Source: Pseudomonas sp. B6002
GTDB taxonomy: Bacteria; Pseudomonadota; Gammaproteobacteria; Pseudomonadales; Pseudomonadaceae
DNA length: 58,611 nt
Direction: 5' to 3'
NCBI RefSeq assembly: GCF_013385985.1
Contig: NZ_JACAOY010000006.1
Span: forward strand, 333,121 to 391,731
The position numbers were made by a program, and so were the translations under genes. Below are positions 1-7,869 of this stretch, piece by piece; the stretch's first letter is position 1; each line of letters starts with the position of its first letter. The notes beneath the pieces were generated by a model. The model saw only the letters and a program-made list of their open reading frames with translations. It had not been told where the DNA came from and did not search any database.

Positions 1-55
1 CCGCCGTAAGGGCGGAACCAATTTCAGCCGTTACCGCAGCAACGGATATGTACTC
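1..55 (+). repeat. Dispersed 55-nt element, copy 1
   Basis: It begins CCGCCGTAAGGGCGGAACC and ends ACGGATATGTACTC. An inverted copy of the same length lies at 58488-58542, with 46 of 55 positions identical; the differences cluster in the middle. The first 15 bases (CCGCCGTAAGGGCGG) form a small hairpin. It ends 70 nt before the lexA2 start. It resembles dispersed repeats common in P. fluorescens genomes; its function is unknown. Confidence 0.6.
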
Positions 56-118
56 AATCCCCACGATCCCAAAAAACCCACCCCGACTGATGGCTATTGT
101 CAGAAATTTCCCACAGGA

Positions 119-130
119 GTACAAATGTAC
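119..130 (+). promoter_or_regulatory. LexA2-type operator GTAC-N4-GTAC
   Basis: A perfect palindrome GTACAAATGTAC overlaps the ribosome-binding site (AGGAG, 115-119) and the first codons of lexA2. From memory, Pseudomonas LexA2 proteins recognise a GTAC-N4-GTRC-type box instead of the enterobacterial CTG-N10-CAG box. No CTG-N10-CAG site is seen upstream of this cassette. Autorepression of the whole cassette is the likely role. Confidence 0.6.
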
Positions 131-742
131 TCCATGACAACCCTAACCCCCCGCCGCACCGCCATCCTGACCTTCATCCGCGACCGCATCGCGCAACAAG
201 GCCAACCCCCCAGCCTCGCCGAGATCGCCGAGGCGTTCGGCTTCGCCTCCCGCAGCGTCGCACGCAAACACGTGGTGGCCCTGACCGAAGCCGGCTTCAT
301 CGAGGTCAACCCCAACCAGGCCCGTGGCATCCGCCTGCTCAACCAACCCACACGCCCCGAATGGCTGGACATCCCCGTCCTCGGCCGCGTCGCCGCCGGC
401 CTGCCCATCGGCGCCGACGCCGAAGTACACAACCGCCTGCAACTGGACCCCGCCACCTTCGCGAAAACCCCCGACTACCTGCTGCGCGTCCAGGGCGATT
501 CGATGATCGAAGACGGCATCCTCGACGGTGATCTCGTAGGCGTCCGCCGCAGCGCCGAAGCCTTGAACGGGCAGATCGTGGTCGCACGCCTGGATGGCGA
601 AGTCACCATCAAGCGTTTCGAACGCCACGGCGAGCATGTGCGCTTGCTGCCCCGCAACCCTGCGTACCAACCCATCGTGGTCGGGCCTGATCAGGACCTG
701 GCCATCGAAGGGGTGTTCTGCGGCCTGGTGAGGCAAGGCTGA
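125..742 (+). CDS. lexA2: LexA2, SOS repressor of the mutasome cassette
   Basis: A LexA-family repressor of 205 residues. Seen: an N-terminal winged helix-turn-helix (about residues 8-70), the self-cleavage pair Ala91-Gly92 in VAAG, the catalytic Ser126 in GDSM and Lys163 in VTIKRF. AGGAG at 115-119 lies 5 nt before ATG 125 and favours that start; the second ATG at 134 would give the more usual LexA N-terminus but sits too far from the ribosome-binding site. In Pseudomonas a second LexA heads the imuA-imuB-dnaE2 cassette, and that is the arrangement here. It should repress the cassette until RecA filaments trigger cleavage. Its stop codon overlaps the imuA start by one base (TGATG), implying translational coupling. 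Confidence 0.92.
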   Translation: MYSMTTLTPRRTAILTFIRDRIAQQGQPPSLAEIAEAFGFASRSVARKHVVALTEAGFIEVNPNQARGIRLLNQPTRPEWLDIPVLGRVAAGLPIGADAEVHNRLQLDPATFAKTPDYLLRVQGDSMIEDGILDGDLVGVRRSAEALNGQIVVARLDGEVTIKRFERHGEHVRLLPRNPAYQPIVVGPDQDLAIEGVFCGLVRQG

Positions 743-1356
743 TGGGCGCCGTGGTTGCCCTGGACTCGCTGTTCAATGGCGGGCGAGTCTGGAAGGGCCG
801 GCCCGCCGCGCCTCCCGCCAGCGTGCACCCCACAGGGCTGGCGGCGCTGGATGCGGTGCTGCCCACGGGCGGCTGGCCGGAGTCGGCGTTGAGTGAAATC
901 CTCATGGCGAAGGAGGGCGTGGGCGAATTGCAACTGGTGTTGCCGACCCTGGCGCGTTTATCTGCGGCAGGCGAGCGCATCGTACTGGTGGCGCCGCCCT
1001 ATACGCCGTATCCCCACGCCTGGCAGAACGCCGGGGTGGACCTGCGCCAACTCTCGGTGATCCAGGCCGAGGAGCGCGATGCCCTGTGGGCCGTTGAACA
1101 GTGCCTGCGTTCCGGCAGTTGCGGCGCGGTGTTGTGCTGGCCGCGCAAGGCCGATGACCGGGCGTTGCGGCGCTTGCAGGTGGCGGCGGAAACCGGGCAG
1201 ACCCTGGCATTTGCCTGGCGCGCCTTGAGCGAGGCGGTCAATGCGTCGCCTGCTGCGTTGCGTCTGGCGGTGGAGGCCAGGCCCGCGCAGGTGCGGGTGC
1301 TCAAGTGCCGGGGCGGCCTGGCCCACCCGGCGCCGATCGCGCTGGCGGGGCACTGA
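742..1356 (+). CDS. imuA: ImuA, RecA-like mutasome accessory protein
   Basis: A 204-residue protein of the ImuA (SulA2-like) family. Seen: a RecA-like core beginning with the LDAVLPTGGWPES stretch near residue 36, similar to the RecA region before Walker A, without a classical GxxxxGK[ST] P-loop. In other bacteria ImuA supports ImuB and DnaE2 in damage-induced mutagenesis and is thought to link them to RecA. It starts on the last base of lexA2 and ends 7 nt before imuB. Identification rests largely on sequence resemblance plus the diagnostic gene order lexA2-imuA-imuB-dnaE2. Confidence 0.9.
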   Translation: MGAVVALDSLFNGGRVWKGRPAAPPASVHPTGLAALDAVLPTGGWPESALSEILMAKEGVGELQLVLPTLARLSAAGERIVLVAPPYTPYPHAWQNAGVDLRQLSVIQAEERDALWAVEQCLRSGSCGAVLCWPRKADDRALRRLQVAAETGQTLAFAWRALSEAVNASPAALRLAVEARPAQVRVLKCRGGLAHPAPIALAGH

Positions 1357-1363
1357 GGTTGCC

Positions 1364-2776
1364 ATGCGCTGGGTGTGTATTGTCTTCCCGCAATTGGCGC
1401 TGGACGGGGTGCAGCGTGTGCACCCCGAGCCGGACCAGCCCCTGGCCCTGCTGGCCGGTACGCCGCAGCGGCGGGTGCTGCAAACCGTCAATGACGCTGC
1501 CCGCGCCCTGGGTTTGCGCCCCGGCCAATCCCTGACGGCCGCCCATGCACTGGCCAAGACCTTTGCCTGCGCCGAATACGACCCCGCCGAAATCGAGCGC
1601 TGGCAGCAGTTTTTGGCGGCGTGGGCCTATCGGTTCAGTTCCCAGGTCAGCGTGTACTACCCACGGGCGCTGCTGTTCGAGATCGAATCGAGCCTGGGCC
1701 TGTTCGGGCCCTGGCCGGCGTTTGAAGCGCGGTTGCGCAAGGAGTTGAGCGAGCTGGGGTTTCGCCATCGCATCGTGGCCGCGCCCAACCCGGCAGCGGC
1801 CCGGGTGTTGGCGAATCTCTATGATGGCCTGGCAGTTCAGGACGATGCCTTGATGCAAGCCCTGGCGCCGCTGCCCATCGACCGTGCCGGCCTTGACTCA
1901 CAGGCCGCCACCGCGTTGTCACGCATGGGCCTGCGCACCCTGGCCCAGGTGCAGGCGTTGCCCCGGCACACCCTGGCGCGGCGGTTCGACGCGGGCTTGC
2001 TCAAGCACCTCGACGCCCTGGCCGGGCAGCGGCCGTTGGCGCTGGCGTTCTACCAGCCGCCGGACCGTTTTGATGTGCGCATCGAGCTGAATTTCGACGT
2101 GCAATCCCACCAGGCCCTGCTGTTTCCGTTGCGTCGTTTGACCGCTGACCTGTCGGCCTTCCTGTGTGGCCGCGACAGTGGCGTGCAGCGTTTTGACCTG
2201 CACCTGGAACATGCCCAGGCGCCCGACAGCGTGATCAAGGTGGGCCTGCTCAGCGCCGAGCGCGAACCGGCGATGCTGTTCGAACTGGCCCGGGGCCGCC
2301 TGGAGCAGGTGCACGTCACCTCGCCGGTGCGCGGCTTTCGCCTGGTGGCCCAGGACCTGCCGGTCTTCGTCCCGCAACGCCAGGACCTGTTCGACGACCG
2401 CCCGCAACAGACCTTGCCCTGGGAGCAATTGCGCGAACGCCTGCGCGCACGCCTGGGGGATGAGGCGGTGCAGGGCCTGCGCTTTCACGCCGACCACCGC
2501 CCCGAGTGCGCCTGGCAAGCGGCGACCGACCCCCGCGCCTGCCAAGGCCTGAACAAGGTGCAACGCCCTGGCTGGTTGTTGAACGAACCTACGCTGCTGG
2601 CCGAGCACGGGGTGCAGATCCTCATGGGCCCGGAGCGCATTGAATCCGGCTGGTGGGATGGCGCCGACATCCGCCGCGACTACTACCTGATCCAGACCCG
2701 CGCCGGCCAGCAAGGCTGGGCCTTCCGCACCGTAGGCCAAAACGACGGGCTGTGGCTGCAAGGCTGGTTTGCATGA
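1364..2776 (+). CDS. imuB: ImuB, non-catalytic Y-family polymerase homologue
   Basis: A 470-residue Y-family DNA polymerase-like protein that acts as the hub joining DnaE2 to the beta clamp during translesion synthesis. I chose ATG 1364, which has GAGG 6 nt upstream and gives the expected N-terminus (MRWVCIVFPQLALD). The catalytic acidic residues of active Y-family enzymes are missing: the usual DxD near the N-terminus is replaced by CIVFPQLALD, and the SxDE-type motif is absent around VYYPRALLFEIESS. A likely clamp-binding motif QTLPW lies at residues 349-353 (nt 2408-2422). The stop codon overlaps an ATG at 2773 (ATGA), which opens the repeat-derived frame leading to dnaE2. Confidence 0.92.
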   Translation: MRWVCIVFPQLALDGVQRVHPEPDQPLALLAGTPQRRVLQTVNDAARALGLRPGQSLTAAHALAKTFACAEYDPAEIERWQQFLAAWAYRFSSQVSVYYPRALLFEIESSLGLFGPWPAFEARLRKELSELGFRHRIVAAPNPAAARVLANLYDGLAVQDDALMQALAPLPIDRAGLDSQAATALSRMGLRTLAQVQALPRHTLARRFDAGLLKHLDALAGQRPLALAFYQPPDRFDVRIELNFDVQSHQALLFPLRRLTADLSAFLCGRDSGVQRFDLHLEHAQAPDSVIKVGLLSAEREPAMLFELARGRLEQVHVTSPVRGFRLVAQDLPVFVPQRQDLFDDRPQQTLPWEQLRERLRARLGDEAVQGLRFHADHRPECAWQAATDPRACQGLNKVQRPGWLLNEPTLLAEHGVQILMGPERIESGWWDGADIRRDYYLIQTRAGQQGWAFRTVGQNDGLWLQGWFA

Positions 2777-2979
2777 AACCCCCACACACCCTCGCAATCA
2801 CCGTTGAAACCCTACCTTGTAGGAGCCGGCTTGCCGGCGAAAAACCCCAGCCCGCCGCGCTCATCCAGGCACCCCGCGTTATCGTTGGCGACCATCGCCG
2901 GCAAGCCAGCTCCTACAAGAGCCGGCTTGCCGGCGAAAACCCCGAGCCCGCCGTGCTCATCCAGGCACACCGCCCATGA
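2773..2979 (+). CDS. REP-derived 68-codon frame bridging imuB and dnaE2
   Basis: An open frame of 68 codons starts in an ATGA overlap with the imuB stop and ends in an ATGA overlap with the dnaE2 start. It consists largely of REP sequence, and its peptide contains an imperfect 32-residue-period repeat ([17 protein letters not shown], then [17 protein letters not shown]). It matches no family I know and may not make a functional peptide. Its plausible value is to carry ribosomes from imuB to dnaE2, which has no good ribosome-binding site of its own. The exact fit at both ends could still be chance. Confidence 0.35.
   Translation: MKPPHTLAITVETLPCRSRLAGEKPQPAALIQAPRVIVGDHRRQASSYKSRLAGENPEPAVLIQAHRP
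2819..2973 (+). repeat. REP cluster with 96-bp-period tandem repeat
   Basis: A forward REP (GTAGGAGCCGGCTTGCC, from 2819), a reverse REP (2895-2916) and a third, partial forward REP (from 2919). About 55 nt starting at 2823 are repeated from 2919, differing only by a few substitutions. The period of 96 is a multiple of three. Confidence 0.9.
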
Positions 2980-5900
2980 ATTACGCCGAACTGCATTGCC
3001 TGTCCAACTTCAGCTTCCAACGCGGCGCCTCCAGTGCGCTGGAGCTGTTCGAGCGCGCCAAGCGCCAGGGCTACAGCGCGCTGGCGATCACCGATGAGTG
3101 CACGCTGTCGGGCATCGTCCGGGCCTGGCAGGCGGCGAAAGCGGTGGAGCTACCGTTGATCATCGGCAGTGAAGTGCGCATCGAGAACGGCCCGAAACTG
3201 GTGCTGCTGGTGCAAGACCTGACCGGCTACCAGCACCTGTGCCGCTTGATCACCCTGGCCCGGCGCCGCGCCGAGAAGGGCAGTTACCGCCTGCTGTTTG
3301 AGGACTTCGAACAACCGTTGCCCGGCCTGCTGGCGCTGTGGGTGGCCGAAGACAGCGACACCCAGGCCTCGATCCAGTGGCTGCGCCGCACCTTCACCGA
3401 GCGCCTGTGGCTGGCGGTGCACCTGCACTGTGGCCAGGACGATGCACGGCATCTGGAGCAACGCCTGCAATTGGCGGCCAGCCTGCACATTCCCGCGGTG
3501 GCCTGTGGCGATGTGCACATGCATGCGCGCGGTCGCCGGGCCCTGCAAGACACCATGACCGCCATCCGTCATCACGTGCCGGTGGCCGAAGCGGGCACGC
3601 GCCTGCACCCCAACGGCGAGCGGCATTTGCGCAGCCTCGACGCCCTGGCCGCGCTGTACCCGCAAGGCCTGCTCGACGAAACCCAGGCCATCGCCCGCCG
3701 TTGCAGCTTCGACTTGAGCCAGTTGCGCTACCACTACCCACGTGAACTGGTGCCTGCCGGCCATGACGCCAAGTCCTGGCTGCGCGTCGTGACCGAAGAG
3801 GGCATCGCCGCACGCTGGCCCAACGGTGTCGAGGCCAAGACCCTGAAGCAGATCAACGACGAACTGGAGCTGATCAGCGAGCTGGGTTACGAGAGTTACT
3901 TCCTCACCGTTCACGACATCGTGCAGTTCGCCCGCAGCCGCTCGATCCTGTGCCAGGGCCGGGGCTCGGCGGCCAACTCGGCGGTGTGTTTTGCCCTGGG
4001 CATCACCGAGATCCACCCCGGCCTGACGAGCATGCTGTTCGAGCGCTTCCTGTCTCGGGAGCGCAACGAACCCCCGGATATCGATGTCGACTTCGAGCAT
4101 GACCGCCGTGAAGAAGTGCTGCAGTACGTGTTTCAGCGCTACGGCCGCACCCGCGCAGCGCTGACCGCCGTGGTCAGTTGCTACCACGCGGCCGGCGCGG
4201 TGCGGGATGTGGCCAAGGCCCTGGGTTTGCCGCCCGACCAGATCAACGCGCTGGCCGACTGCTGCGGGCGCTGGAGCGACGATGCGCCGCCGCTGGCGCG
4301 CTTGCGTGAAGGCGGCTTCGATCCCGAGAGCCCGATCCTGCGCCGCGTGCTCACGCTCACCCAACAACTGATCGGTTTTCCCCGGCACCTGTCCCAGCAC
4401 CCAGGCGGCTTCGTGATTTCCGAATACCCCCTGGACACCCTGGTGCCAGTGGAAAACGCCGCCATGGCTGAGCGCACCATCATCCAGTGGGACAAGGATG
4501 ACCTCGACGCCGTCGGCCTGCTCAAGGTGGATATCCTCGCCCTGGGCATGCTCAGCGCGATCCGCCGTTGCTTCGACCTGCTGCGCCGCCACCGCAACCG
4601 TGACCTGGCCCTGGCGACGATCCCCAAGGAAGACCCTGCCACCTACGCCATGATCAGCAAGGCCGACACCATCGGCGTGTTCCAGATCGAGTCGCGGGCG
4701 CAGATGTCGATGTTGCCCCGACTCAAGCCGCAAACCTTCTATGACCTGGTGATCGAAGTGGCAATTGTGCGGCCGGGGCCGATCCAGGGCGGCATGGTGC
4801 ACCCGTACCTGCGCAGGCGGAACAAGGAAGAGCCGGAGACCTATCCATCGCCTCAACTGGAGGCCGTGCTTAAACGCACACTGGGCATTCCGCTGTTCCA
4901 GGAGCAGGTGATGCAGATCGCCATGGTCGCCGCCGATTATGGCCCCGGTGAAGCCGACCAGTTGCGCCGCTCCATGGCCGCCTGGAAACGCCACGGCGGC
5001 CTGGAGCCGCATCAGGAACGCCTGCGCACCGGCATGCTGAAAAACGGCTACAGCGAGGCATTTGCTGCGCAGATCTTCGAGCAGATCAAGGGTTTTGGTA
5101 GCTATGGTTTTCCCGAGTCCCACGCGGCCAGTTTTGCCTTGCTGACCTACGCCAGTTGCTGGCTCAAATGTCATGAACCCGCCGCGTTCGCCTGTGCGCT
5201 GATCAACAGCTGGCCCATGGGCTTCTACAGCCCGGACCAGATCCTGCAGGACGCGCGGCGCCATCGTTTACAGATCCGCCCGGTGGACGTGCAGGCCAGC
5301 GACTGGGATTGCAGCCTGGAGCCCATCGAGGGTGAGCAGCCGGCGATTCGCATGGGGCTGCGCATGATCGCGGGGTTTCGTGAAGAGGATGGGCGCCGTA
5401 TCGAAGCGGCCCGCCAGCACCGGGCTTTCAGCGATATTGCCGACCTGGACGCCCGTGCCGGGCTGGATGCGCGCACCCAGGCACTGCTGGCCGATTCGGG
5501 CGCCTTGCGTGCCTTGGCCGGCAACCGCCACAAGGCGCGCTGGGAAGTGGCCGGGGTGCAAAAACAGCTGGGGCTGTTCGCCGGGGTGCCCAGCCCCGAT
5601 GAAGCGGTGGTCGAGCTGCCGGCGCCCACGGTGGGCGAAGACCTGCAGGCCGACTACGCCACCGTCGGCACCACCCTTGGCCCACACCCGCTGGCCTTGC
5701 TGCGTGCCGAGTTGCGCAAGCGGCGCTGCCGCAGCTCCCACGAGTTGCTCGCGGTGGAGCATGGGCGCAACGTGAGCGTGGCGGGGCTGGTGACCGGCCG
5801 TCAGCGCCCGGGCACCGCCAGCGGTGTGACGTTTGTCACCCTGGAAGACGAGTTCGGCAACCTCAATGTGGTGGTCTGGCGCGACCTGGCCGAGCGTCAG

Positions 5901-6047
5901 CGCCAGGCGTTGGTGGGCTCGCGGCTGCTGAAGGTGGACGGGCGCTGGGAGGCGGTGGGTGAAGTGCGGCACCTGATCGCCGGGCGCCTCACCGACTTGT
6001 CGCCCCTGCTGGAAGGCATTCATGTGCGCAGTCGGGATTTTCACTGA
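2976..6047 (+). CDS. dnaE2: DnaE2 error-prone DNA polymerase III alpha-type subunit
   Basis: A 1023-residue C-family DNA polymerase, the catalytic part of the ImuA/ImuB/DnaE2 mutasome. Seen: an N-terminal PHP domain (about residues 1-200, starting [13 protein letters not shown]), palm acidic motif PPDIDVDF (about residue 365), a third acidic site in [11 protein letters not shown] (about 519), fingers and helix-hairpin-helix regions, and a C-terminal OB fold (about 925-1010, [17 protein letters not shown]). The length fits DnaE2 (about 1020-1080) rather than the replicative DnaE (about 1170). It should bypass lesions at the cost of mutation. Expression should follow LexA2 cleavage through read-through from the upstream genes across the REP insertion. 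Confidence 0.95.
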   Translation: MNYAELHCLSNFSFQRGASSALELFERAKRQGYSALAITDECTLSGIVRAWQAAKAVELPLIIGSEVRIENGPKLVLLVQDLTGYQHLCRLITLARRRAEKGSYRLLFEDFEQPLPGLLALWVAEDSDTQASIQWLRRTFTERLWLAVHLHCGQDDARHLEQRLQLAASLHIPAVACGDVHMHARGRRALQDTMTAIRHHVPVAEAGTRLHPNGERHLRSLDALAALYPQGLLDETQAIARRCSFDLSQLRYHYPRELVPAGHDAKSWLRVVTEEGIAARWPNGVEAKTLKQINDELELISELGYESYFLTVHDIVQFARSRSILCQGRGSAANSAVCFALGITEIHPGLTSMLFERFLSRERNEPPDIDVDFEHDRREEVLQYVFQRYGRTRAALTAVVSCYHAAGAVRDVAKALGLPPDQINALADCCGRWSDDAPPLARLREGGFDPESPILRRVLTLTQQLIGFPRHLSQHPGGFVISEYPLDTLVPVENAAMAERTIIQWDKDDLDAVGLLKVDILALGMLSAIRRCFDLLRRHRNRDLALATIPKEDPATYAMISKADTIGVFQIESRAQMSMLPRLKPQTFYDLVIEVAIVRPGPIQGGMVHPYLRRRNKEEPETYPSPQLEAVLKRTLGIPLFQEQVMQIAMVAADYGPGEADQLRRSMAAWKRHGGLEPHQERLRTGMLKNGYSEAFAAQIFEQIKGFGSYGFPESHAASFALLTYASCWLKCHEPAAFACALINSWPMGFYSPDQILQDARRHRLQIRPVDVQASDWDCSLEPIEGEQPAIRMGLRMIAGFREEDGRRIEAARQHRAFSDIADLDARAGLDARTQALLADSGALRALAGNRHKARWEVAGVQKQLGLFAGVPSPDEAVVELPAPTVGEDLQADYATVGTTLGPHPLALLRAELRKRRCRSSHELLAVEHGRNVSVAGLVTGRQRPGTASGVTFVTLEDEFGNLNVVVWRDLAERQRQALVGSRLLKVDGRWEAVGEVRHLIAGRLTDLSPLLEGIHVRSRDFH

Positions 6048-6156
6048 GGCCAGTGGTTTCTGCTGTAATTACCCCCTAACGTATATGCGTTGAAACGATC
6101 TACCGCTGGTGTGCTCAAAACCTTGCCGATGTTTTCTTTTCGCACAGAGCCAACCG

Positions 6157-7869
6157 ATGCAATTTTTATCCAACCCCCACGGCTGTGAAGGCTGGGCCGG
6201 TGAAATGGCCCAGCGGATCCGCGCGTTCGATTGGTCGGCCACCGACCTTGGCCCGATCGACAGCTGGTCCACCAGCCTGGCCTGTACCGTACAGATGATG
6301 CTGGCGTCACCCGTGCCGATGGTGATGTTGTGGGGGCGGGCGGGGTACATGATCTACAACGACAGCTACTCGACGTTCGCCGGCGGCCGCCACCCCTATT
6401 TGCTGGGCACGCCGGTGGAACTGGGCTGGCCGGAAGTGGCCGACTTCAACCGGCATGTGGTCGACACCTGCCTGGCCGGTGGCACCTTGTCGTTCAACAA
6501 CAAGGACTTGGTGCTGCTGCGCAACGGCAAGCCGGAAGAGGTGTGGCTGGACCTCTACTACAGCCCGGTCGCTGGTAACGACCAGCAGCCAGCCGGGGTG
6601 CTGGCGATTGTGGTGGAGACCACCGAGCACGTGCATTCCGAGCGCTTGCGCCAGGAACTCACCCATAACCTGGAGCAACGCGTGGCCGCCGAAGTGCAGG
6701 CCCGTTCGGCGGCCGAAGACCAGTTGCGCCAGTCGCAGAAGCTCGAAGCCATTGGCGGCCTCACCGGTGGCGTGGCCCATGACTTCAATAACCTGTTGCA
6801 GGTGATCGCCGGCAACCTGCACCTGCTGGCCCGGCACGAACCGGACAACGCCCAGGTGCAACGCCGCGTCAGCGCGGCCATTGCGGCGGTGGAGCGCGGG
6901 GCCAAGTTGTCGTCGCAGTTGCTGGCCTTTGCTCGTCGCCAACCGTTGTCGCCGGCGGTGTACAACCCGCAACGCATTTACGCCGGCCTGGGCGAGCTGT
7001 TGCAGCGGGCGCTGGGGGAAACCATCCATATCGATGTGCAATTGCCCCAGGATTCCTGGTGCATCAATGTCGACCGCAACCAGTTGGAAAATGCGCTGCT
7101 CAACCTGGCGATCAACGCCCGGGACGCCATGAAAGGCGAGGGCGTGATTCGCATCACTGGCGAAAACATCATCCTCAACCCCGCCGATTGCGTGGGCAAA
7201 AGCATCAAGCCCGGCGAGTACGTACGCTTGGCGGTCACCGATACCGGTGTGGGGATGTCGCAGACCGTGCTCAAGCGCGCCTTCGAACCCTTCTTCACCA
7301 CCAAGCGCGAGGGCCAGGGCACTGGCCTGGGCCTGAGCATGGTGTTCGGCTTTGTGCGCCAGAGCGGCGGGCATGTGGAGATGTGGAGCGAGGAGGGCAA
7401 GGGCTCGGTGGTGCAGATGTATTTCCCCCACAGCCTGGAGCCGGAAAGCCTCGACATGCACAGTGAACTGGCGCTCCACAGCGGCGGCCAGGAGACCGTC
7501 CTGGTGGTGGAGGACAATGAAGGCGTGCGCCTGACGGTGGTCGAGTTGCTGGAGCAGTCGGGCTACACCGTGCTCACCGCCGAAGACGGCGACCGCGCCA
7601 TGCAGGCATTGCTAGGCGGTGTGCGCCCGGACCTGATTTTCACCGACGTGGTCATGCCCGGCCGCGTCAAAAGCACCGACCTGGCCGACTGGGCCCGGGC
7701 GCAGCAACCACCGGTGGCGGTGCTGTTCACCTCGGGCCACACCCGTGACATTCTCTCCAGCAATCACCTGCTGAGCCCCGACATTCACCTGCTGAGCAAG
7801 CCCTACAGCCCCGAAGCCCTGACGCAACGGGTGCGCAGCGTGCTCACCGCAAGACAAGGTTGCCCATGA
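6157..7869 (+). CDS. Hybrid sensor histidine kinase (PAS-HisKA-HATPase-REC)
   Basis: A soluble 570-residue hybrid histidine kinase with no membrane segment. Seen: a PAS-like input domain (about residues 15-160), a short coiled coil, a dimerisation/phosphoacceptor helix with His208 in GGVAHDFNN, an ATP-binding domain with N box (NLAINARDAM) and G boxes (GTGLGLSM), and a C-terminal receiver with Asp497 in IFTDVVMPG. I start at ATG 6157; an in-frame GTG at 6109 would add 16 unconvincing residues. The stop codon overlaps the uvrA-like start (ATGA), so the two genes are translationally coupled. The N-terminal domain is homologous to that of the kinase at 43549-46044. Signal and output partner are unknown. 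Confidence 0.88.
   Translation: MQFLSNPHGCEGWAGEMAQRIRAFDWSATDLGPIDSWSTSLACTVQMMLASPVPMVMLWGRAGYMIYNDSYSTFAGGRHPYLLGTPVELGWPEVADFNRHVVDTCLAGGTLSFNNKDLVLLRNGKPEEVWLDLYYSPVAGNDQQPAGVLAIVVETTEHVHSERLRQELTHNLEQRVAAEVQARSAAEDQLRQSQKLEAIGGLTGGVAHDFNNLLQVIAGNLHLLARHEPDNAQVQRRVSAAIAAVERGAKLSSQLLAFARRQPLSPAVYNPQRIYAGLGELLQRALGETIHIDVQLPQDSWCINVDRNQLENALLNLAINARDAMKGEGVIRITGENIILNPADCVGKSIKPGEYVRLAVTDTGVGMSQTVLKRAFEPFFTTKREGQGTGLGLSMVFGFVRQSGGHVEMWSEEGKGSVVQMYFPHSLEPESLDMHSELALHSGGQETVLVVEDNEGVRLTVVELLEQSGYTVLTAEDGDRAMQALLGGVRPDLIFTDVVMPGRVKSTDLADWARAQQPPVAVLFTSGHTRDILSSNHLLSPDIHLLSKPYSPEALTQRVRSVLTARQGCP

Noticed and set aside
3150-5264. Long open frame (704 codons) antisense to dnaE2
   Set aside because: It lies wholly within dnaE2 in a GC-rich codon-position shadow, has no family resemblance, and no ribosome-binding site or operon context.
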